NCBI GenBank assembly: GCA_949128115.1
Contig: OX421963.1
Coordinates: 34,951,979 to 35,015,978 of the forward strand
From: Anaspis maculata
Lineage: Eukaryota > Arthropoda > Insecta > Coleoptera > Scraptiidae
Direction: 5' to 3'
Length of the DNA: 64,000 bases
Positions 1-11,163 of the stretch are shown here, one piece after another. The stretch's first letter is position 1. Each line of letters opens with the position of its first letter. Below the pieces are notes generated by a model that was not told the DNA's origin, did no database searches, and worked only from the letters and a program-made list of their open reading frames with translations. The position numbers were made by a program, and so were the translations under genes.

Positions 1-111
1 GGGATCCAGTTTGTTTATCTGCGAGAGAACGTGAAATATTTTGACGCTGTTACGGAGAATTCTTCAGAGATTCCAACAATGCAGCTGCCATCATTCAGCG
101 CGTTGCTTTGA
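1..111 (+). CDS. Possible 3'-terminal coding exon, partial
   Basis: Frame 1 is open from the window edge to a TGA at 109-111 and encodes 36 residues, beginning GIQFVYLRENVKYFDAV. The composition is mixed and protein-like, unlike the low-complexity short frames elsewhere, and AT-rich sequence with AATAAA at 660-665 and 812-817 follows, which would suit a 3' UTR. I do not recognise the family. The frame is short and could be open by chance. Its splice acceptor would lie to the left of the window. Confidence 0.25.
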   Translation, partial: GIQFVYLRENVKYFDAVTENSSEIPTMQLPSFSALL

Positions 112-769
112 TCTTTAGTAACGTACGGCAGGGTCAAACGAATACTGGCAAAAAAAAGCCAAGGTTTGTCACTACTTACAACCAAAAAGTGGCCGTGGAT
201 CCCTGAGCCCAGTCGAGAAAAAAATCAGCCAGGCGCCCGTTCTCAATCAAAAGAGTGGGTACAGTACAGTCTGTTGTGCCATATCCTACCAGATTTTGTG
301 CTTCTGTCTTCACTAAAAGGCTCAGTTGAAGTAGAACAGCGTGACTCGGCTTTAGAAGCAGATCTTCCTTGATATCTGATCCCTCTCAAGGCCTTGGAGT
401 TTGCTTTACTGCTTTACTATCTACCTGTGTGATATGTGCACAATGTTGATTGAGACTGTGGCAAGAACGAAATCTGCTGACTCCCCAGGTGCCTATTTTT
501 TTTAGTCCTGAGATCGGAAACAGAGACGGTTCGACATCAAAACTGCATGTATCTTTCTTCAAGTGCACCTTGAATGGGGTTCCGCACGTGATACTCGATA
601 AAAAACTGAAGAAATACTTTCTGACTGAAAGGAGTGAAAGATCTGACTTATAACCTGAAAATAAATAATGAAGTTTCCATGAGATTTACACTTTTGATTT
701 GACGTTTTTTGTAACTAAATCTAAAGCTGCATTTAGATTCTCATGACCTACTGGGATAGCAATATTTCT
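112..769. other. No gene seen; possible 3' UTR
   Basis: AT-rich sequence without a credible long reading frame. AATAAA occurs at 660-665 and again at 812-817, and either could end the transcript whose last exon may be 1-111. Nothing else is recognisable. Confidence 0.3.
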
Positions 770-1324
770 GAAACAACGTATACCTATGTTGTAATATATC
801 AAATTGAAGGTAATAAAATTCTCTTTCTGTCAAACATGTTTTGATTTTTTCTAAGTCACCTTTCAACCCTTCTCAAAATTCTCTCATAGTTGATTGAAAG
901 AAAGCTTTTCAACCCTATTACCTCTCGATTCTTGGAAAATAGATTCTCCAGCGAAAACAGGTCGATTCTTATTTCGAAGGCGGCATCTAATACACGTATC
1001 GCCAAATTGTTATCTTCAATCCCTTCGCCCCCCCCCCCATACCCTACTTTAAAATTTCAAATAGCAACATCTACCTATCAGACTGAAGGTAATGAAATTC
1101 TCTTTCTGCAAAAAGTAATTTCAAGTTTTCGAAACCTCCCTCTAACCCTTTTCAAAAATTCTTTCAATTGGGAGACGAAGGGGTTGAACATAAAAATTTG
1201 TCAATGCATGTCCAAGATGTCCCCCTCAAAATAAAAATCGACCTGTTTCAGCGTTTTCCTGGAAAAAAATTTGGCAGTGAGAAATCTGGGGTGGGGGTGC
1301 CTTTTCAAACAATCACCCTGTATT
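770..1324. repeat. Dispersed repeat, family shared with 37.0-37.5 kb
   Basis: The phrases AATTCTCTTTCTG, GATGTCCCCC, AAAAATCGACCTGTTT and the terminal CACCCTGTAT recur in the same order at 37020-37473, so the two are diverged copies of one dispersed family. Within this copy the segment around 800-900 is partly duplicated at 1085-1170. A run of C lies at about 1029-1038. The CACCCTGTAT end matches the TACAGGGTG termini of several transposable elements in the window. Confidence 0.6.
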
Positions 1325-2035
1325 CTTATTGGTACTTTGCATACATCAGAAACAATTTCAATTTGAAACGTGAACAGATCAAGAAGGATACACAAATACA
1401 TTTTTACATATTTGTCATAAAAATTGAAAAATTTAATTGGTGAAAACCACATCTCTATAACTCAGTTTATGATCAAGTGAAATGATCATTTTCAGGCTTT
1501 ATGACTCGCCTAGTACAGCAAATAAAATTTCTAAGAAAGCCGAGACACGACAGCTTTGAGCCACTTTGCGTTATAATCCGATTTGTGGCTGGTTTGCTTC
1601 TAAATCTAATGAGATTTTTCTGTCTTGACTTTCAGTTTTTAACTGTAAAGTATAGTGAGGAATTTGCATTATTCTTACCCAATGATATTACAGATACATG
1701 CCATGATCTCAACACCCTGAACATGCCGGCGATTTTTTATTCTAGTACTTAGTGTTAAAAAACCAAGTACCTATCTTAGATCAGGAAGCTCTTTTCCTTC
1801 ATAGGGATATAGGTACCAGAATCTGAATTATAGTAATTAGGTAATTGTTTCGAGAATAATTCTCTATGAACTTGACACAAGTAGAAGCGATTTCTTGCAG
1901 TTTTCCTTTGCTTCTGAGAAGCTTTTTCATTAGAATTATTCATTTGCTAGTGATTATTTCAACCCACTAATCAGCAGTTTGGTTTGACTTCACTTGTAGT
2001 AACACTGATCAATGACACGAACTGTGCATACCCAC
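1325..2035. other. No gene seen; probably intron of the LRR gene
   Basis: I read the minus strand for a continuation of the leucine-rich repeats encoded at 2036-2278 and found none. If the exon model there is right, this stretch is intron 2 of that gene. No repeat family in it is obvious. Confidence 0.35.
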
Positions 2036-2278
2036 CCTCAAGTTCTTCAGCAGGTGAATGTCTTCAGGCAAACTGGTAAATGCATTGTTCCGCATATTGA
2101 GGACCCTCAAAAAGCACAAGTCTTTCAACTGCCCACCGCCAGACAACGACGACAGGTTATTGCACTCCAACTGGAGGGTTTCCTTGAGAAATACGCGGCA
2201 CAGCGAGTAGATTCCCTGGGGGACGTTCTTGATCCCGCATTCTGACAGATCAAAGACAGGCTCAGGAGTTTCCCTTGC
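2036..2278 (-). CDS. LRSAM1-like LRR protein, coding exon 2
   Basis: The minus strand encodes 81 residues, starting ARETPEPVFDLSECGI and continuing through leucine-rich repeats (LRVLNMRNNAFTSLPEDI). The pattern of an N-terminal basic helix, an ILDIS-like strand and then LxxLP repeats is that of the N-terminus of LRSAM1, a LRR/coiled-coil/SAM/RING ubiquitin ligase acting in membrane trafficking and autophagy of bacteria. The exon begins after a TTTTATGCAG acceptor and ends at AGG followed by GTGGGT (phase 0). A second possible donor, GTATGC, lies 4 nt further on. The coiled coil, SAM and RING exons would be left of the window or hidden in the first 2 kb. The family assignment rests on remembered similarity over about 100 residues, so another LRR protein is possible. 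Confidence 0.6.
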
Positions 2279-2330
2279 CTGCATAAAAAATGTGCTGATA
2301 CATATCGACAACGAAAAAATGAGAACATAC

Positions 2331-2384
2331 CAGGTACATCTTGTGCTCCAACTTCGCCTTGTTATCCTTGTTCTTGCGGAACAT
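2331..2384 (-). CDS. LRSAM1-like LRR protein, first coding exon
   Basis: Eighteen codons start at the ATG at 2384-2382: MFRKNKDNKAKLEHKMYL. They end at CTG followed by the donor GTATGT. Joined in phase 0 across a 52-nt intron (2330-2279) to the exon at 2278-2036, the product reads from a lysine-rich N-terminus into the LRR region. This matches the layout of LRSAM1 proteins, where a short basic segment precedes the first strand. The longer open frame that ignores the intron begins at 2443 and passes through hydrophobic intron translation, so I reject that start. The intron length is typical of compact insect introns. Confidence 0.6.
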
Positions 2385-3119
2385 TGCTTGTGTTGTGTGG
2401 AATGTGAGGGGTGCGGAAAAATCACATTGGAGCTAAAAGGCACTTGGAAATTTGAGTTTAGGGTGTTAGGAAATCATTGGTGTGGTCTGGCCAGCGTGTT
2501 GGAATTTCCAAAACGTGGTGGTGCTTTTTACACTGTGAATTTTAAATTGCGAAAATTTAGGCGATATTTCGTGTTTGTGTTCTTCGTATCTGTCAGACGA
2601 CTTGTCTTTAGTGTCAATACTGTCAATGTCAAATATGGGCGACTTTCGCGCCACCCTTGCCAGAGCAATGGAAGCTTTTATGGCGGCTTCTACAAATCAT
2701 CTGATCAAATTCATTATCGTTATTTTCACACTTCCTCTACTTCCATTATTTTTGCACAGATATCTCTAGAGGACATGCTAGCGGAATTTTTGTTATTTCA
2801 ACTATGAAAACTTCAGTCTACTGCCGAGTGATATGGTATCTTGATAGCAGAGTTGCTCTGGGTCCGACTTCCACTTCCTACCTAGCTCTGTATGAAATAA
2901 TTATCAAGAATCAAATATGGCGGCGTGACTGTGTTGGCGACTATGCCTAGAAAGTAAATAAATATACCCAATTATAAATAATATTAGCGCAGGCGACCAG
3001 GAGACGCACTGACACCTCAACTCCCCAAGAAACATTATTATTATCAACACTACAAGAGGAATAAAAACAACAGTAAAAAAGGTAGGTACCTAAATTCTAA
3101 ACGAAATGAATTAGGCCGG
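2385..3119. other. Upstream region of the LRR gene; no other gene seen
   Basis: It would hold the promoter and 5' UTR of the minus-strand gene starting at 2384. I see no TATA box placed convincingly. A frame of 192 codons on the plus strand overlaps the LRR exon and lacks protein-like composition, so I do not call it. One YY1-like AATATGGCGGC lies near 2914-2924. Confidence 0.3.
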
Positions 3120-3940
3120 CCGCACAACTAGGGTGCAAATGTTGCGCCACAAATGTGTCGGGCAGCATTCAACGCTCGCTTGTTTTTCAATCTGAGGCCG
3201 CACACTTGACATGTTTTTAGCTTCACTTTGTCCGTCCGTCCGTCTGTCCGTCCGTATGTACCCGGGATAACTCCTCGGGGAAAAAAGATATCGATGTGGT
3301 GTAAACGCTGATCAATAGTACATATGTCCAGGATGTCAAGTTGACTTTCAGTTTTTTTGTTATTATGCCGCCATCTTTGATCCGCCATTTTGAATTTCTC
3401 TAAAAGTGATCCGATTGAAATGAAATTTGCAGGCAATGTAAACCACATCAAGATCTATCCAATTTTCGACAATTGATGCCCCGCCGCCATCTTGTATTCT
3501 CCACATTGAACATGTTTCAAAGTGACAGAACTAGAAGAATTATGCCTCAACGAAAAAAGATATCGATGTGGTGCAAACGCCAATCGAATGCGTACGTGAC
3601 CACCATATAAAGTTGACCAAAGATTTTTGTCACTTGGCCGCCATCTTTGATCCGCCATTTTGAATTTCTCCGAAAGTGGTCCGATTTGAGTGAAATTCAC
3701 AGGCGATGTGAACTTCATCAAAATACATCCGATTTTGGACAAATGATGCTCTGCTGCTATCTTGGCCGCCATATTGAAATTTCTTATCACCTAACGATTT
3801 TCATGGAGCTTGGGACTCACCTTTGTTTCGTATGATCATTCTCATTCTCCAGCCAAATTCCAACATTTTGCCGCCATCTTGGCCGCCATATTAAAATCTC
3901 TTATTTGTGCAACGATTTTCATGAAATTTGGAACTCACCC
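3120..3940. repeat. Dispersed repeat with (TCCG)n tract and about 280-bp partial tandem units
   Basis: After a TCCG/TCTG microsatellite at about 3230-3255, a unit beginning AAAAAAGATATCGATGTGGT occurs at about 3281 and again at about 3554. Each copy is followed by GCCGCCATCTTTGATCCGCC. A third partial unit covers 3750-3935. The blocks contain six GCCGCCAT-type motifs. The left end (3120-3180) is homologous, in inverse orientation, to 14890-14965, sharing the string GTGTGCGGCCGG or close variants. Apparent zinc-finger-like translations of these ends are not in a common frame. Confidence 0.6.
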
Positions 3941-4246
3941 TTGTCTATAGGCGATAGAAAATAAGGACTACGCACCCTGGTGTGAGATCTGTGAACCAAC
4001 TTGAACCCGCTCGGCCCGGCGCCGGCCAAGGCTGGTCGACGTTATGTTGTACCATTGTATAACTACTCCTAGTAGGCCAGCCGCCGTTCAAATTGTGCAA
4101 TTTTCGGAAAGCACGGGCAGGTGGCGTGTTCAGCATTTGTCGTTTGGTCGCTCAAATTAGTTATAAATCACGCTGTCTTCAAATTTCAACGTGGCGCCCA
4201 ACTTACTGATAGATGTTGATGGTTTGGTACAGAAATTTTAATTTTT
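3941..4246. repeat. Repeat fragment inverted relative to 9.4 kb
   Basis: The string ACCATTGTATAACTA, followed by CTAGTAGG and CAGCC, occurs here in plus orientation around 4050-4083 and reverse-complemented at 9395-9437. The two fragments flank the block of X/Y repeats in opposite orientation, so they may be ends of one larger composite element. Similarity outside about 35 bp is weak. Confidence 0.35.
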
Positions 4247-4870
4247 ACTTTCCCGGCCCCCCACGAACTCGGAGGGAAAGTATTGTAATCGTGCAGAAAA
4301 AAAGTTTTGGGATTACGCCGGATATATCCATTTTGAGGTTTTTCAAGACGATTTAGACAATTTCCAGAATGATGTCTGTCCGTATGTCTGTATGTGTGTA
4401 TGTCTGTGATCTTCCACGATAACTGCCGAAACGTCGATCAGATCAATTTGAAATTTGGTATGCAGACGGGGTTTCACCCTGGAATGACCGGATTAGTTTT
4501 TGGCTGTCATCTGGCGAACAGAAGTGTCACTATCAGAAAATGACAGAAGCTAAATCTCACAGAACTTGACTTTCAATATGTCATTTGAAAGCCCTTAAAA
4601 AACTGTATTCAGAACAGTTGAAAATATTTCCATATCTGTTATCTGTCAAATTATAAAAAATGCCAAAGTCTGAAACTTTACCATTTAATTATTCAAAATC
4701 TATACGATAGATTTGAACCAAACTCGACAGGAAGCAACATTACCAAAGAATCAAACTGATGCCGAAGTTGGAGTTTCCCACCGTTTTCCGGACAAGCGCT
4801 ATGGATTTTAAAAAATTTTCCTAGCCGATTCCAGCCTCGCTTGCCTGTTCCTCGATTTTTGGCCTATTCA
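4247..4870 (+). repeat. X-family repeat, diverged copy
   Basis: It starts with an 8-bp inverted repeat, ACTTTCCC (4247-4254) and GGGAAAGT (4274-4281), then TATTGTAATCGTGCAG. The text AAATTTGGTATGCAGACGG and ATGACAGAAGCTA is shared with the copies at 6265 and 7862, and with the inverted copy near 63.6 kb. The Y part that follows the other copies is not adjacent here. Confidence 0.65.
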
Positions 4871-5029
4871 ATTTTTTTAGCAACATAGCAACCAAACCGG
4901 TAGGTAACTACGTTTTTGTTACGAATTGTATCAATGTCAAAGTGACAACATGAACGCTGTTCTCGGCAGGTTCTCGGTGTTTTCTTTTGCATCTTCTTGC
5001 ATCATTTGAGGCAACAGTGCGAACCGATC

Positions 5030-5600
5030 CTTTGTGTTGTTTGGGGCTACGTAAACCCCCTCGTGTTGTCTGTAGCTTTAGCAACTTCAGTATGCCTATT
5101 CCATTGACGTATATGTACAAACTGTGAATGTGTGCAGTTCCCTTATTTGATTCGGTACCAGGGCCCCATCCCCATGGTGTCTGCCGTTCAAGGCCCCGCT
5201 GAGGCCCCCATCTGTGTCCATCAGATTTTGCCGTTTCAGGCCAAAACTACGGCCTTGTGTCTTCTTGGGTTATTCGTTGAAGCCCTTTAAGCTCCTGGTG
5301 TCTACGGGTGTCTCTTGAAGCCCCACTGAGCCCCCCTCTTTTTTTTTAGTTTTCAGAACTATCGTGCCGTCAGGTGTGGTTCGGACCTAACTTCTTGATG
5401 GGCTCGAAGTCTCATTTCACAGGTCACTACTTTGGGGCCCTGAATTGCAATTAATTAGAACTCTGTCCCAGGGTTTCAATCCGCGAACTGATTTTCACCA
5501 GTTATTTTTCAAACAATAATTTAGGTTGCATCATTAAAGGCAACAGTGCGCCCCGATTAATTGTGTCTTCAAGTGTTGTTGGGGCTGCGTAAACCCCCTC
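5030..5600. repeat. GC-rich degenerate minisatellite-like sequence
   Basis: Loosely repeated phrases of the type GGCCCC, GTGTCTTCTTGGG, GAAGCCCC and GGTGTCT recur every 30-45 bp. CCCCCTCGTGTTG also occurs at both ends. Reverse-complement versions such as CAAGAAGACACAA and CACTTGAAGACA are found at 57.3-57.7 kb, so this is a small family with at least two inverted occurrences. Confidence 0.45.
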
Positions 5601-5697
5601 GTGTGGAACTAGCATTGCATTCTTGAGATATCACAACAGTTAACTACCTCTAGTTCTATCTTTTGAATTATATCATCATCTTGTACCTACTTCATAA

Positions 5698-6264
5698 TGC
5701 GATCGCGGAAATTGAACGGTTCTGCCACGATAACTACCAAATTCTTGATCGGATTAAATCGAAATCAGGTACGAAAGCATAACTTCAGCCTGGAATGACC
5801 TAATTAGACTTTGGGTAGATGATTTAGTTTGGAAGCCCTCAGATGGCACATTGGATCTAGGCTTGTCTGCCCAAGCTTTAAATTAAAGATATAGAGTTGA
5901 AATTTGACACACAGATGTAGAAATTTCTCAGTCAAGTTTGTGTAATTCCATCATCATGTCTAAAGTAGGAACAAAAATTTTAGTAAGGAACTAGCATTGC
6001 ATTCTTGAGATATCACAACAGTTAGCTTCCTAGTTCTACCTTTCGAAATATTTCATCACCGTGAAAACCTAAGAGCCTGTCATTTGTTCTGTCGGCCTGA
6101 AAATGGATGCAGGATGCTTACTAAACGCTCAACTCACTGGAACTTTTTCAATCAACTTCTCAAATAAATCCCACTTTCCCGAAGGGACGCTCAAATCGAA
6201 CTCATTACTGACGTCCCTGGATACCGCCGGGAAAGTTTTGTGTCGCCCCACAACAGATTTTATT
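5698..6264 (+). repeat. Y-family repeat, copy 1
   Basis: The start GCGATCG..GGTTCTGCCACGATAA and the end CCGCCGGGAAAGTTTTGTG are shared with 7280-7861 and 8877-9325. This copy lies directly before an X copy, as in the next unit. GCCGGGAAAGT at 6226-6236 is complementary to ACTTTCCCGGC at 6265-6275, so a hairpin spans the Y/X junction. Confidence 0.7.
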
Positions 6265-7861
6265 ACTTTCCCGGCCCGTCCAAGGGAAAGTTATGTAATG
6301 ATGCAGGATGCAGGAAAAACGTTCTGACACGATAGCTGCCTAACCGATAGTCTGATCGACTTGAAATTTGGTTTACAGACGGAATCTTGCTGTTAAATGA
6401 TCTGATTAGTTTTTGGTTGTCATCTGTCAAACGGAAGTGTCACTATCAAAAAATGACAGAAGCTATATCTCACAGAACTTGACTTGCAAAATGCCGTTTG
6501 AAAGCCCATGAAAAACTGTATTCATAATGGTTAAACATATTGCCCTATCTGTCATCTGTTAAAAAATAAAAAATGTCAAAGTTCAAAACTTTACCATTCA
6601 ATTATTCAAAATCTATCCGATGAATTGGGACCAAATTTGGCAGGAAGCAACAAAACATAAGAGTCAAATTAAGTCTGCAGTTGCAATTTTCCACCATTTT
6701 CCCGTCGGGCGTTATGAATTTTCAAAATTTCTCCTAGCCGTTGTCACCCGAGAGAACGACTCACCCGGATTTCCACCAGGATGACTCGCTTTTGATGCAG
6801 CACTCCACTCAAAAATTCATTCCTGCTCAAGGATCGACTTTTTTCGAAAAATTTCGACTGATATCGAAAGTAGATTGAACTGGGCGTCTTGTAGATCTAT
6901 TTGTAAAATCGACTCAGCTTCGGTTTTCCGACGGTAATTTTTTCAATAACGAATTTGCACATTCCGTGAATTTGAAAAAACTGCAGCGTAAACTTCAACA
7001 TGCGGTGAGCCACACGAAATATTCATTTTAGGTGCAGACATGCTGCGAATGAAAGTTGGAGAAAAGACTGAATTAATTTTTGGAGAAAAAAATTTCAAAA
7101 TCGGACCAACGGTTTTCTAGTTTTCCTCTCTGGAAAAACTGGAAATTTTCCAACTTTTTATTCCGTGGACAGATTTCTACCATTTGTTTTTGAAGAATAG
7201 ATAACTGGTTCTTGAACATTTTCCAATAATTTCTCTTCAATTTCCCGGAAATTTTCCCTTCTGAAAATATAAAACCGCTTATGCGATCGTGCAAATTAAG
7301 CGGTTCTGCCACGATAATTACCGAATTATTGATCCGATCAAATCGAAATCAGGTACGAAAGCATAAGTCCAGCCTGGAATGATCTGATTAGACTTTGGGT
7401 AGATGATTTTGATCGAAAGCCTTCAGGTGGCACCGAGGGTGGCATATTGGGTCTGGGCTTGTATGTCCAAGCTCTGAATTGAAAATATAGAGTTGAAATT
7501 TGGCACACAGATGCAGTAAAAGTTCTCAATCAAGTTTGTGTAATTTCATCATCATGTCTAAAGTAGGAACAAAAATTTCAATAAGGAACCAGCATTGCAT
7601 TTTTGAGATATCACAACAGTTAGCTACCTAGTTCTACCTTTTGGATTATTTCATCACCTCGGAAAACTAACCTAACCTGTTACTTTTTCTGTCGGCCCAA
7701 CAATGGATGCAGGATGCTCGCTTAACGCTCAACTGACTATGTAGAACTTTTTCATCAACGTCCTAATTAAATCTCACCTTCCCGAAGGGACGCTTAGCCC
7801 AAAATCACTGAGGTCTCTGGATACCGCCGGGAAAGTTTTGTGTCGCCCCACATCAGATTTT
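6265..7861 (+). repeat. X-Y tandem repeat, unit 1
   Basis: A unit of about 1.6 kb. X (6265-7279) opens with ACTTTCCC, an 11-bp loop and GGGAAAGT. Y (7280-7861) ends with TGTGTCGCCCCACA. The following unit, 7862-9325, repeats the same order with high similarity, for example TTATGTAATGATGCAGGATG at both starts. No long reading frame is conserved between the units, so this is non-coding repeat sequence and possibly part of a non-autonomous transposon. Confidence 0.75.
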
Positions 7862-9325
7862 ACTTTCCCGGCCCGTCCAAGGGAAAGTTATGTAATGATG
7901 CAGGATGCAGGAAAAACGTTCTGACACGATAGCTGCCTAACCGATAGTCTGATCGACTTGAAATTTGGTATACAGACGGAATCTTCTGTTAAATGAGCTG
8001 ATTAGTTTTTGGCTGTCATTTGTCAAACGGAAATGTCACTATCAAAATATGACAGAAGCTATACCTCACAGAACTTGACTTGCAAGATGCTGTTTGAAAG
8101 CCCATGAAAAACTGTATTCAGAACAGTTGAAAATTGTGGCTTGTCTGTCATCTGTCAAAAAATAAAAAATGTCAAAGTTCAAAACTTTACCATTCAATTA
8201 TTCAAAATCTATCCGATGCATTGAGACCAAATTTGGCAGAAAGCAACAAAACATAACAGTCAAAATAAGTCTGCAGTTGCAATTTTCCACTATTTTTCCA
8301 TCGGGCGTTATGAATTTTCAAAATTTCTCCTAGCCGTTGCCACTCGAGAGAACAACTCACCCGGATTCCCACCAGGATGACTTGCTTTTGATGCAGCACT
8401 CCACTCAAAAATTCATTCCTGCACGAGAATCGACTTTTTTCGAAAAATTTCGACTGATATCGGAAGAAGATTGAACTGGGCGTCTTGTGGATATATTTTT
8501 AAAATCGACACAGCTTCGATTTTCCGACGGTAATTTTTTTAATAACAAATTTACATATTCCGTGAATTTGAACAAACTGCAGCGTAAACTTCAACATGCG
8601 GTGAGCCACAACGAAATATTCATTTTAGGTGCAGACATGCTGCGAATGAAAGTTGGAGAAAAGACTGAATTAATTTTTGGAGAAAAAATTTTCAAAATCG
8701 GACCAACGGTTTTCAAGTTTTCCTCTCTGGAAAAACTGGAAATTTTCCAACTTTTTATTCCGTGAACAGATTTCTACCATTTGTTTTTGAAGAATAGATA
8801 ACTGGCTCTTGAACATTTTTCAATAATTTCTCTCCAATTTCCCGGGAATTTTCCTACTGAAAACATAAAACCGCTCATGCGATCGTGCAAATTAAGCGGT
8901 TCTGCCACGATAATTACCGAATTATTGATTCGATCAAATCGAAATCAGGTACGAAAGCATAAGTTCAGCCTGGAATGACCTGATTAGATTTTAGGTAGAT
9001 GATTTTGATCGGAAGCCTTCAGGTGACACATTGGGTCTGGGCTTGTCTGGATATAGCATTGCATTCTTCAAATTTCGCAACAATTGTCTTCTTCCTAGTT
9101 CTACCTTTCGAAATATTTCATCACCATGGAATTCTAAGAACCTGTCACTTGTTCTGTAGGCCCAACAATGGATGCAGAATGATCGCGTAACGCACAACTG
9201 AGTAAAATGTTTTCATCAATTTCCGAATTAAGTCCCACCTTCCCGAAGGGACACATCGATCAAAATCATTACTGACGTCCCTGGATACCGCCGGGAAAGT
9301 TTTGTGTCGCCCCACAACAGATTTT
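7862..9325 (+). repeat. X-Y tandem repeat, unit 2
   Basis: Direct copy of 6265-7861. Its Y half is shortened: about 130 bp present in unit 1 after the phrase GGGCTTGT is missing here near 9045. A frame of 92 codons at 8487-8765 is only open in this copy and is interrupted in unit 1, which argues against coding. The unit stops at ACAACAGATTTT, after which unrelated sequence begins. Confidence 0.75.
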
Positions 9326-10342
9326 CTCATATGCGCTGATGATTTCTTGCGAGCTAATTGCTCTGGGCGACATCTAGCGACAAAATCCTAAATTCGAGGC
9401 TGACCTACTAGTAATAGTTATACAATGGTTGTACTATTCGCACCGTGCACGACGCCAGCGTCACCTGGCGTCCGCAACTTTGTAGGCGCAAAACGTCACT
9501 CATCTCATAAATTACAGATGGCTGAACTGTCATAAATGACAGTCGCTGGCCTGAACTGTCATTATTTTGTGGTTAAGTGCTTTGTCAACATAGACTTTGT
9601 CATTGGCCGCTTTCATAAGACGGGAGCAGCTACCGCTACGCTCCTTCGGAACTGTTGGCGTCTTACGAACGCATTGTTGGAAGTAGCGGTGACTGGCGGT
9701 GACACATCCAGCGCCGCGTCAAGAATAGCCGAAAATATAATCTGGTCTTGGAGAATTTCACCCAGTGCTATAGATCGATGGTCTATATTTAACAAGCGAT
9801 TCACATTAGCTGAGAAAAAAATTATAATCTTCGAAAATTCAAAACAGCACGCAAGGTAAACAGCACCGAACAACACTCTTGAACCCATAAAATGTCAGAA
9901 TGGCACTTGCGAACATCAAAATTTAACGTTTCTCTCATTCTTTCACCTCCCACTCCTATCGCTCACTATGCTACCAAAATGTAGCGAACTTCCGAGCCGC
10001 TACAAAACATGGCCGTCCGCTCCGAGCGGAGCGGAAAAGTAGCGCACCGTTCACAGGACAAATCGGTAACAGTTCCACAACTGTTGTGACTTATGAATGC
10101 GGCCATTGACAAACTGTCAGTCAACCACGTGGCATCTGTTGTGACAGTTGGTTGTCAATTATTTCAATTATTTCCACTGTCAAATTGACATAAGTGACAT
10201 CAAATATCAGAAAATTGACAGCCCAATCACGCAGCGCCGAGCCATCAATGTTGCTCTTTTTGTCCACATAAAGCGCTGTGATCGGTTTCGTTACCCCCAC
10301 TCTGTACTTCGCACGGGGCGAATAGGTTGCCTCATCCACTTT
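9326..10342. other. No gene seen
   Basis: It contains the inverted fragment matching 4.05 kb (9395-9437) and several short TGACAGT/ACTGTCA inverted phrases between 9520 and 10220. Open frames at 9536-9888 exist on both strands but overlap each other and look random. Confidence 0.3.
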
Positions 10343-10610
10343 ATGAGTGACGTCACAAGATACCCTCCGGGAACTTGATTTTGGCTGAAACTGATGTCGC
10401 TTTTTTCGTTCGACATTTCGGATCTTATTTCGACGGAAATCCACCAAATTTCTGAACTGGACGAGAAATGGTTGATGCACATTCAACGATTGGTGGTTTT
10501 TAGATGAATCGGGCATGCTTTTATCCACCAAAACACAATTTGAACCGCCGAACTGTCAAGACCAAGAACAAGGCTTAACGTTATCACGAGGTGAAACGGA
10601 CGGCGCATCT

Positions 10611-10684
10611 GTCACCGGGTAGCTCATTGGTAAAGAACCTGACTTTCAACAGGAAGGTAGTGGGATCGATCCGCAGCCGTGCCG
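10611..10684 (+). ncRNA. tRNA-like sequence, left palindrome arm
   Basis: GGTAGCTCATTGGTAAAG resembles a Pol III A box and D arm. CCTGACTTTCAACAGG can form an anticodon-like hairpin, and GGGATCGATCCG is a degenerate B box. A T-run follows at 10687-10694. The acceptor ends pair poorly, so this is a tRNA-derived repeat and not a functional tRNA gene. Confidence 0.5.
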
Positions 10685-10820
10685 AACTTTTTTTTCTTCA
10701 AAAACACCCAAATTGCGATTTTAAAAATTAGAAAGAGGAAACAAAATTCAAATTAGTGTTGCCCAACTCATATTTAGTTTTAAAAATCACAATTTGGGTG
10801 TTTTTGAAGAAAAAAAAGTT

Positions 10821-10893
10821 CGGCACGGCTGCGGTTCGATCCCACTACCTTCCTGTTGAAAGTCAGGTTCTTTACCAATGAGCTACCCGGTGA
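10821..10893 (-). ncRNA. tRNA-like sequence, right palindrome arm
   Basis: Reverse-complement counterpart of 10611-10684. Here the B-box region reads GGGATCGAACCG, closer to the GGTTCGAANCC consensus than the left copy. It is convergent with the left copy, with the two T-runs facing each other across the loop. Confidence 0.5.
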
Positions 10894-11163
10894 CAGATGC
10901 GCGGTCCGCTTCACCTCGTGATAACGTTATCGCCTTGTTTTTGGTCTTGACAGTTCGGCGGTTCAAATTGTGTTTTGGTGGATAAAAGCATGCCCGATTC
11001 ATCTAAAAACCACCAATCGTTGAATGTGCATCAACCATTTCTCGTCCAGTTCAGAAATTTGGTGGATTTCCGTCGAAATAAGATCCGAAATGTCGAACGA
11101 AAAAAGCGACATCAGTTTCAGCCAAAATCAAGTTCCCGGAGGGTATCTTGTGACGTCACTCAT

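Larger units (their letters stand above)
10343..11163. mobile_element. Foldback element with tRNA-like sequence in each arm
   Basis: Two arms of about 390 bp, 10343-10733 and 10779-11163, are near-identical reverse complements with a loop of about 45 bp. The ends are ATGAGTGACGTCAC and its complement. Each arm carries a tRNA-like segment followed by a run of T. Short frames encoded identically from both arms are a consequence of the palindrome. No target-site duplication is evident. Confidence 0.8.

Noticed and set aside
2229..2807. 192-codon plus-strand frame
   Set aside because: It overlaps the LRSAM1-like exons on the opposite strand and has no protein-like composition or known motif.
3128..3240. 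Zinc-finger-like CQVCGLRLKNKRALN translation on the minus strand, and a CDTCGK-like one at 14.9 kb
   Set aside because: The two segments are copies of one short repeat, but the CxxC patterns lie in different relative frames, so the resemblance is chance.
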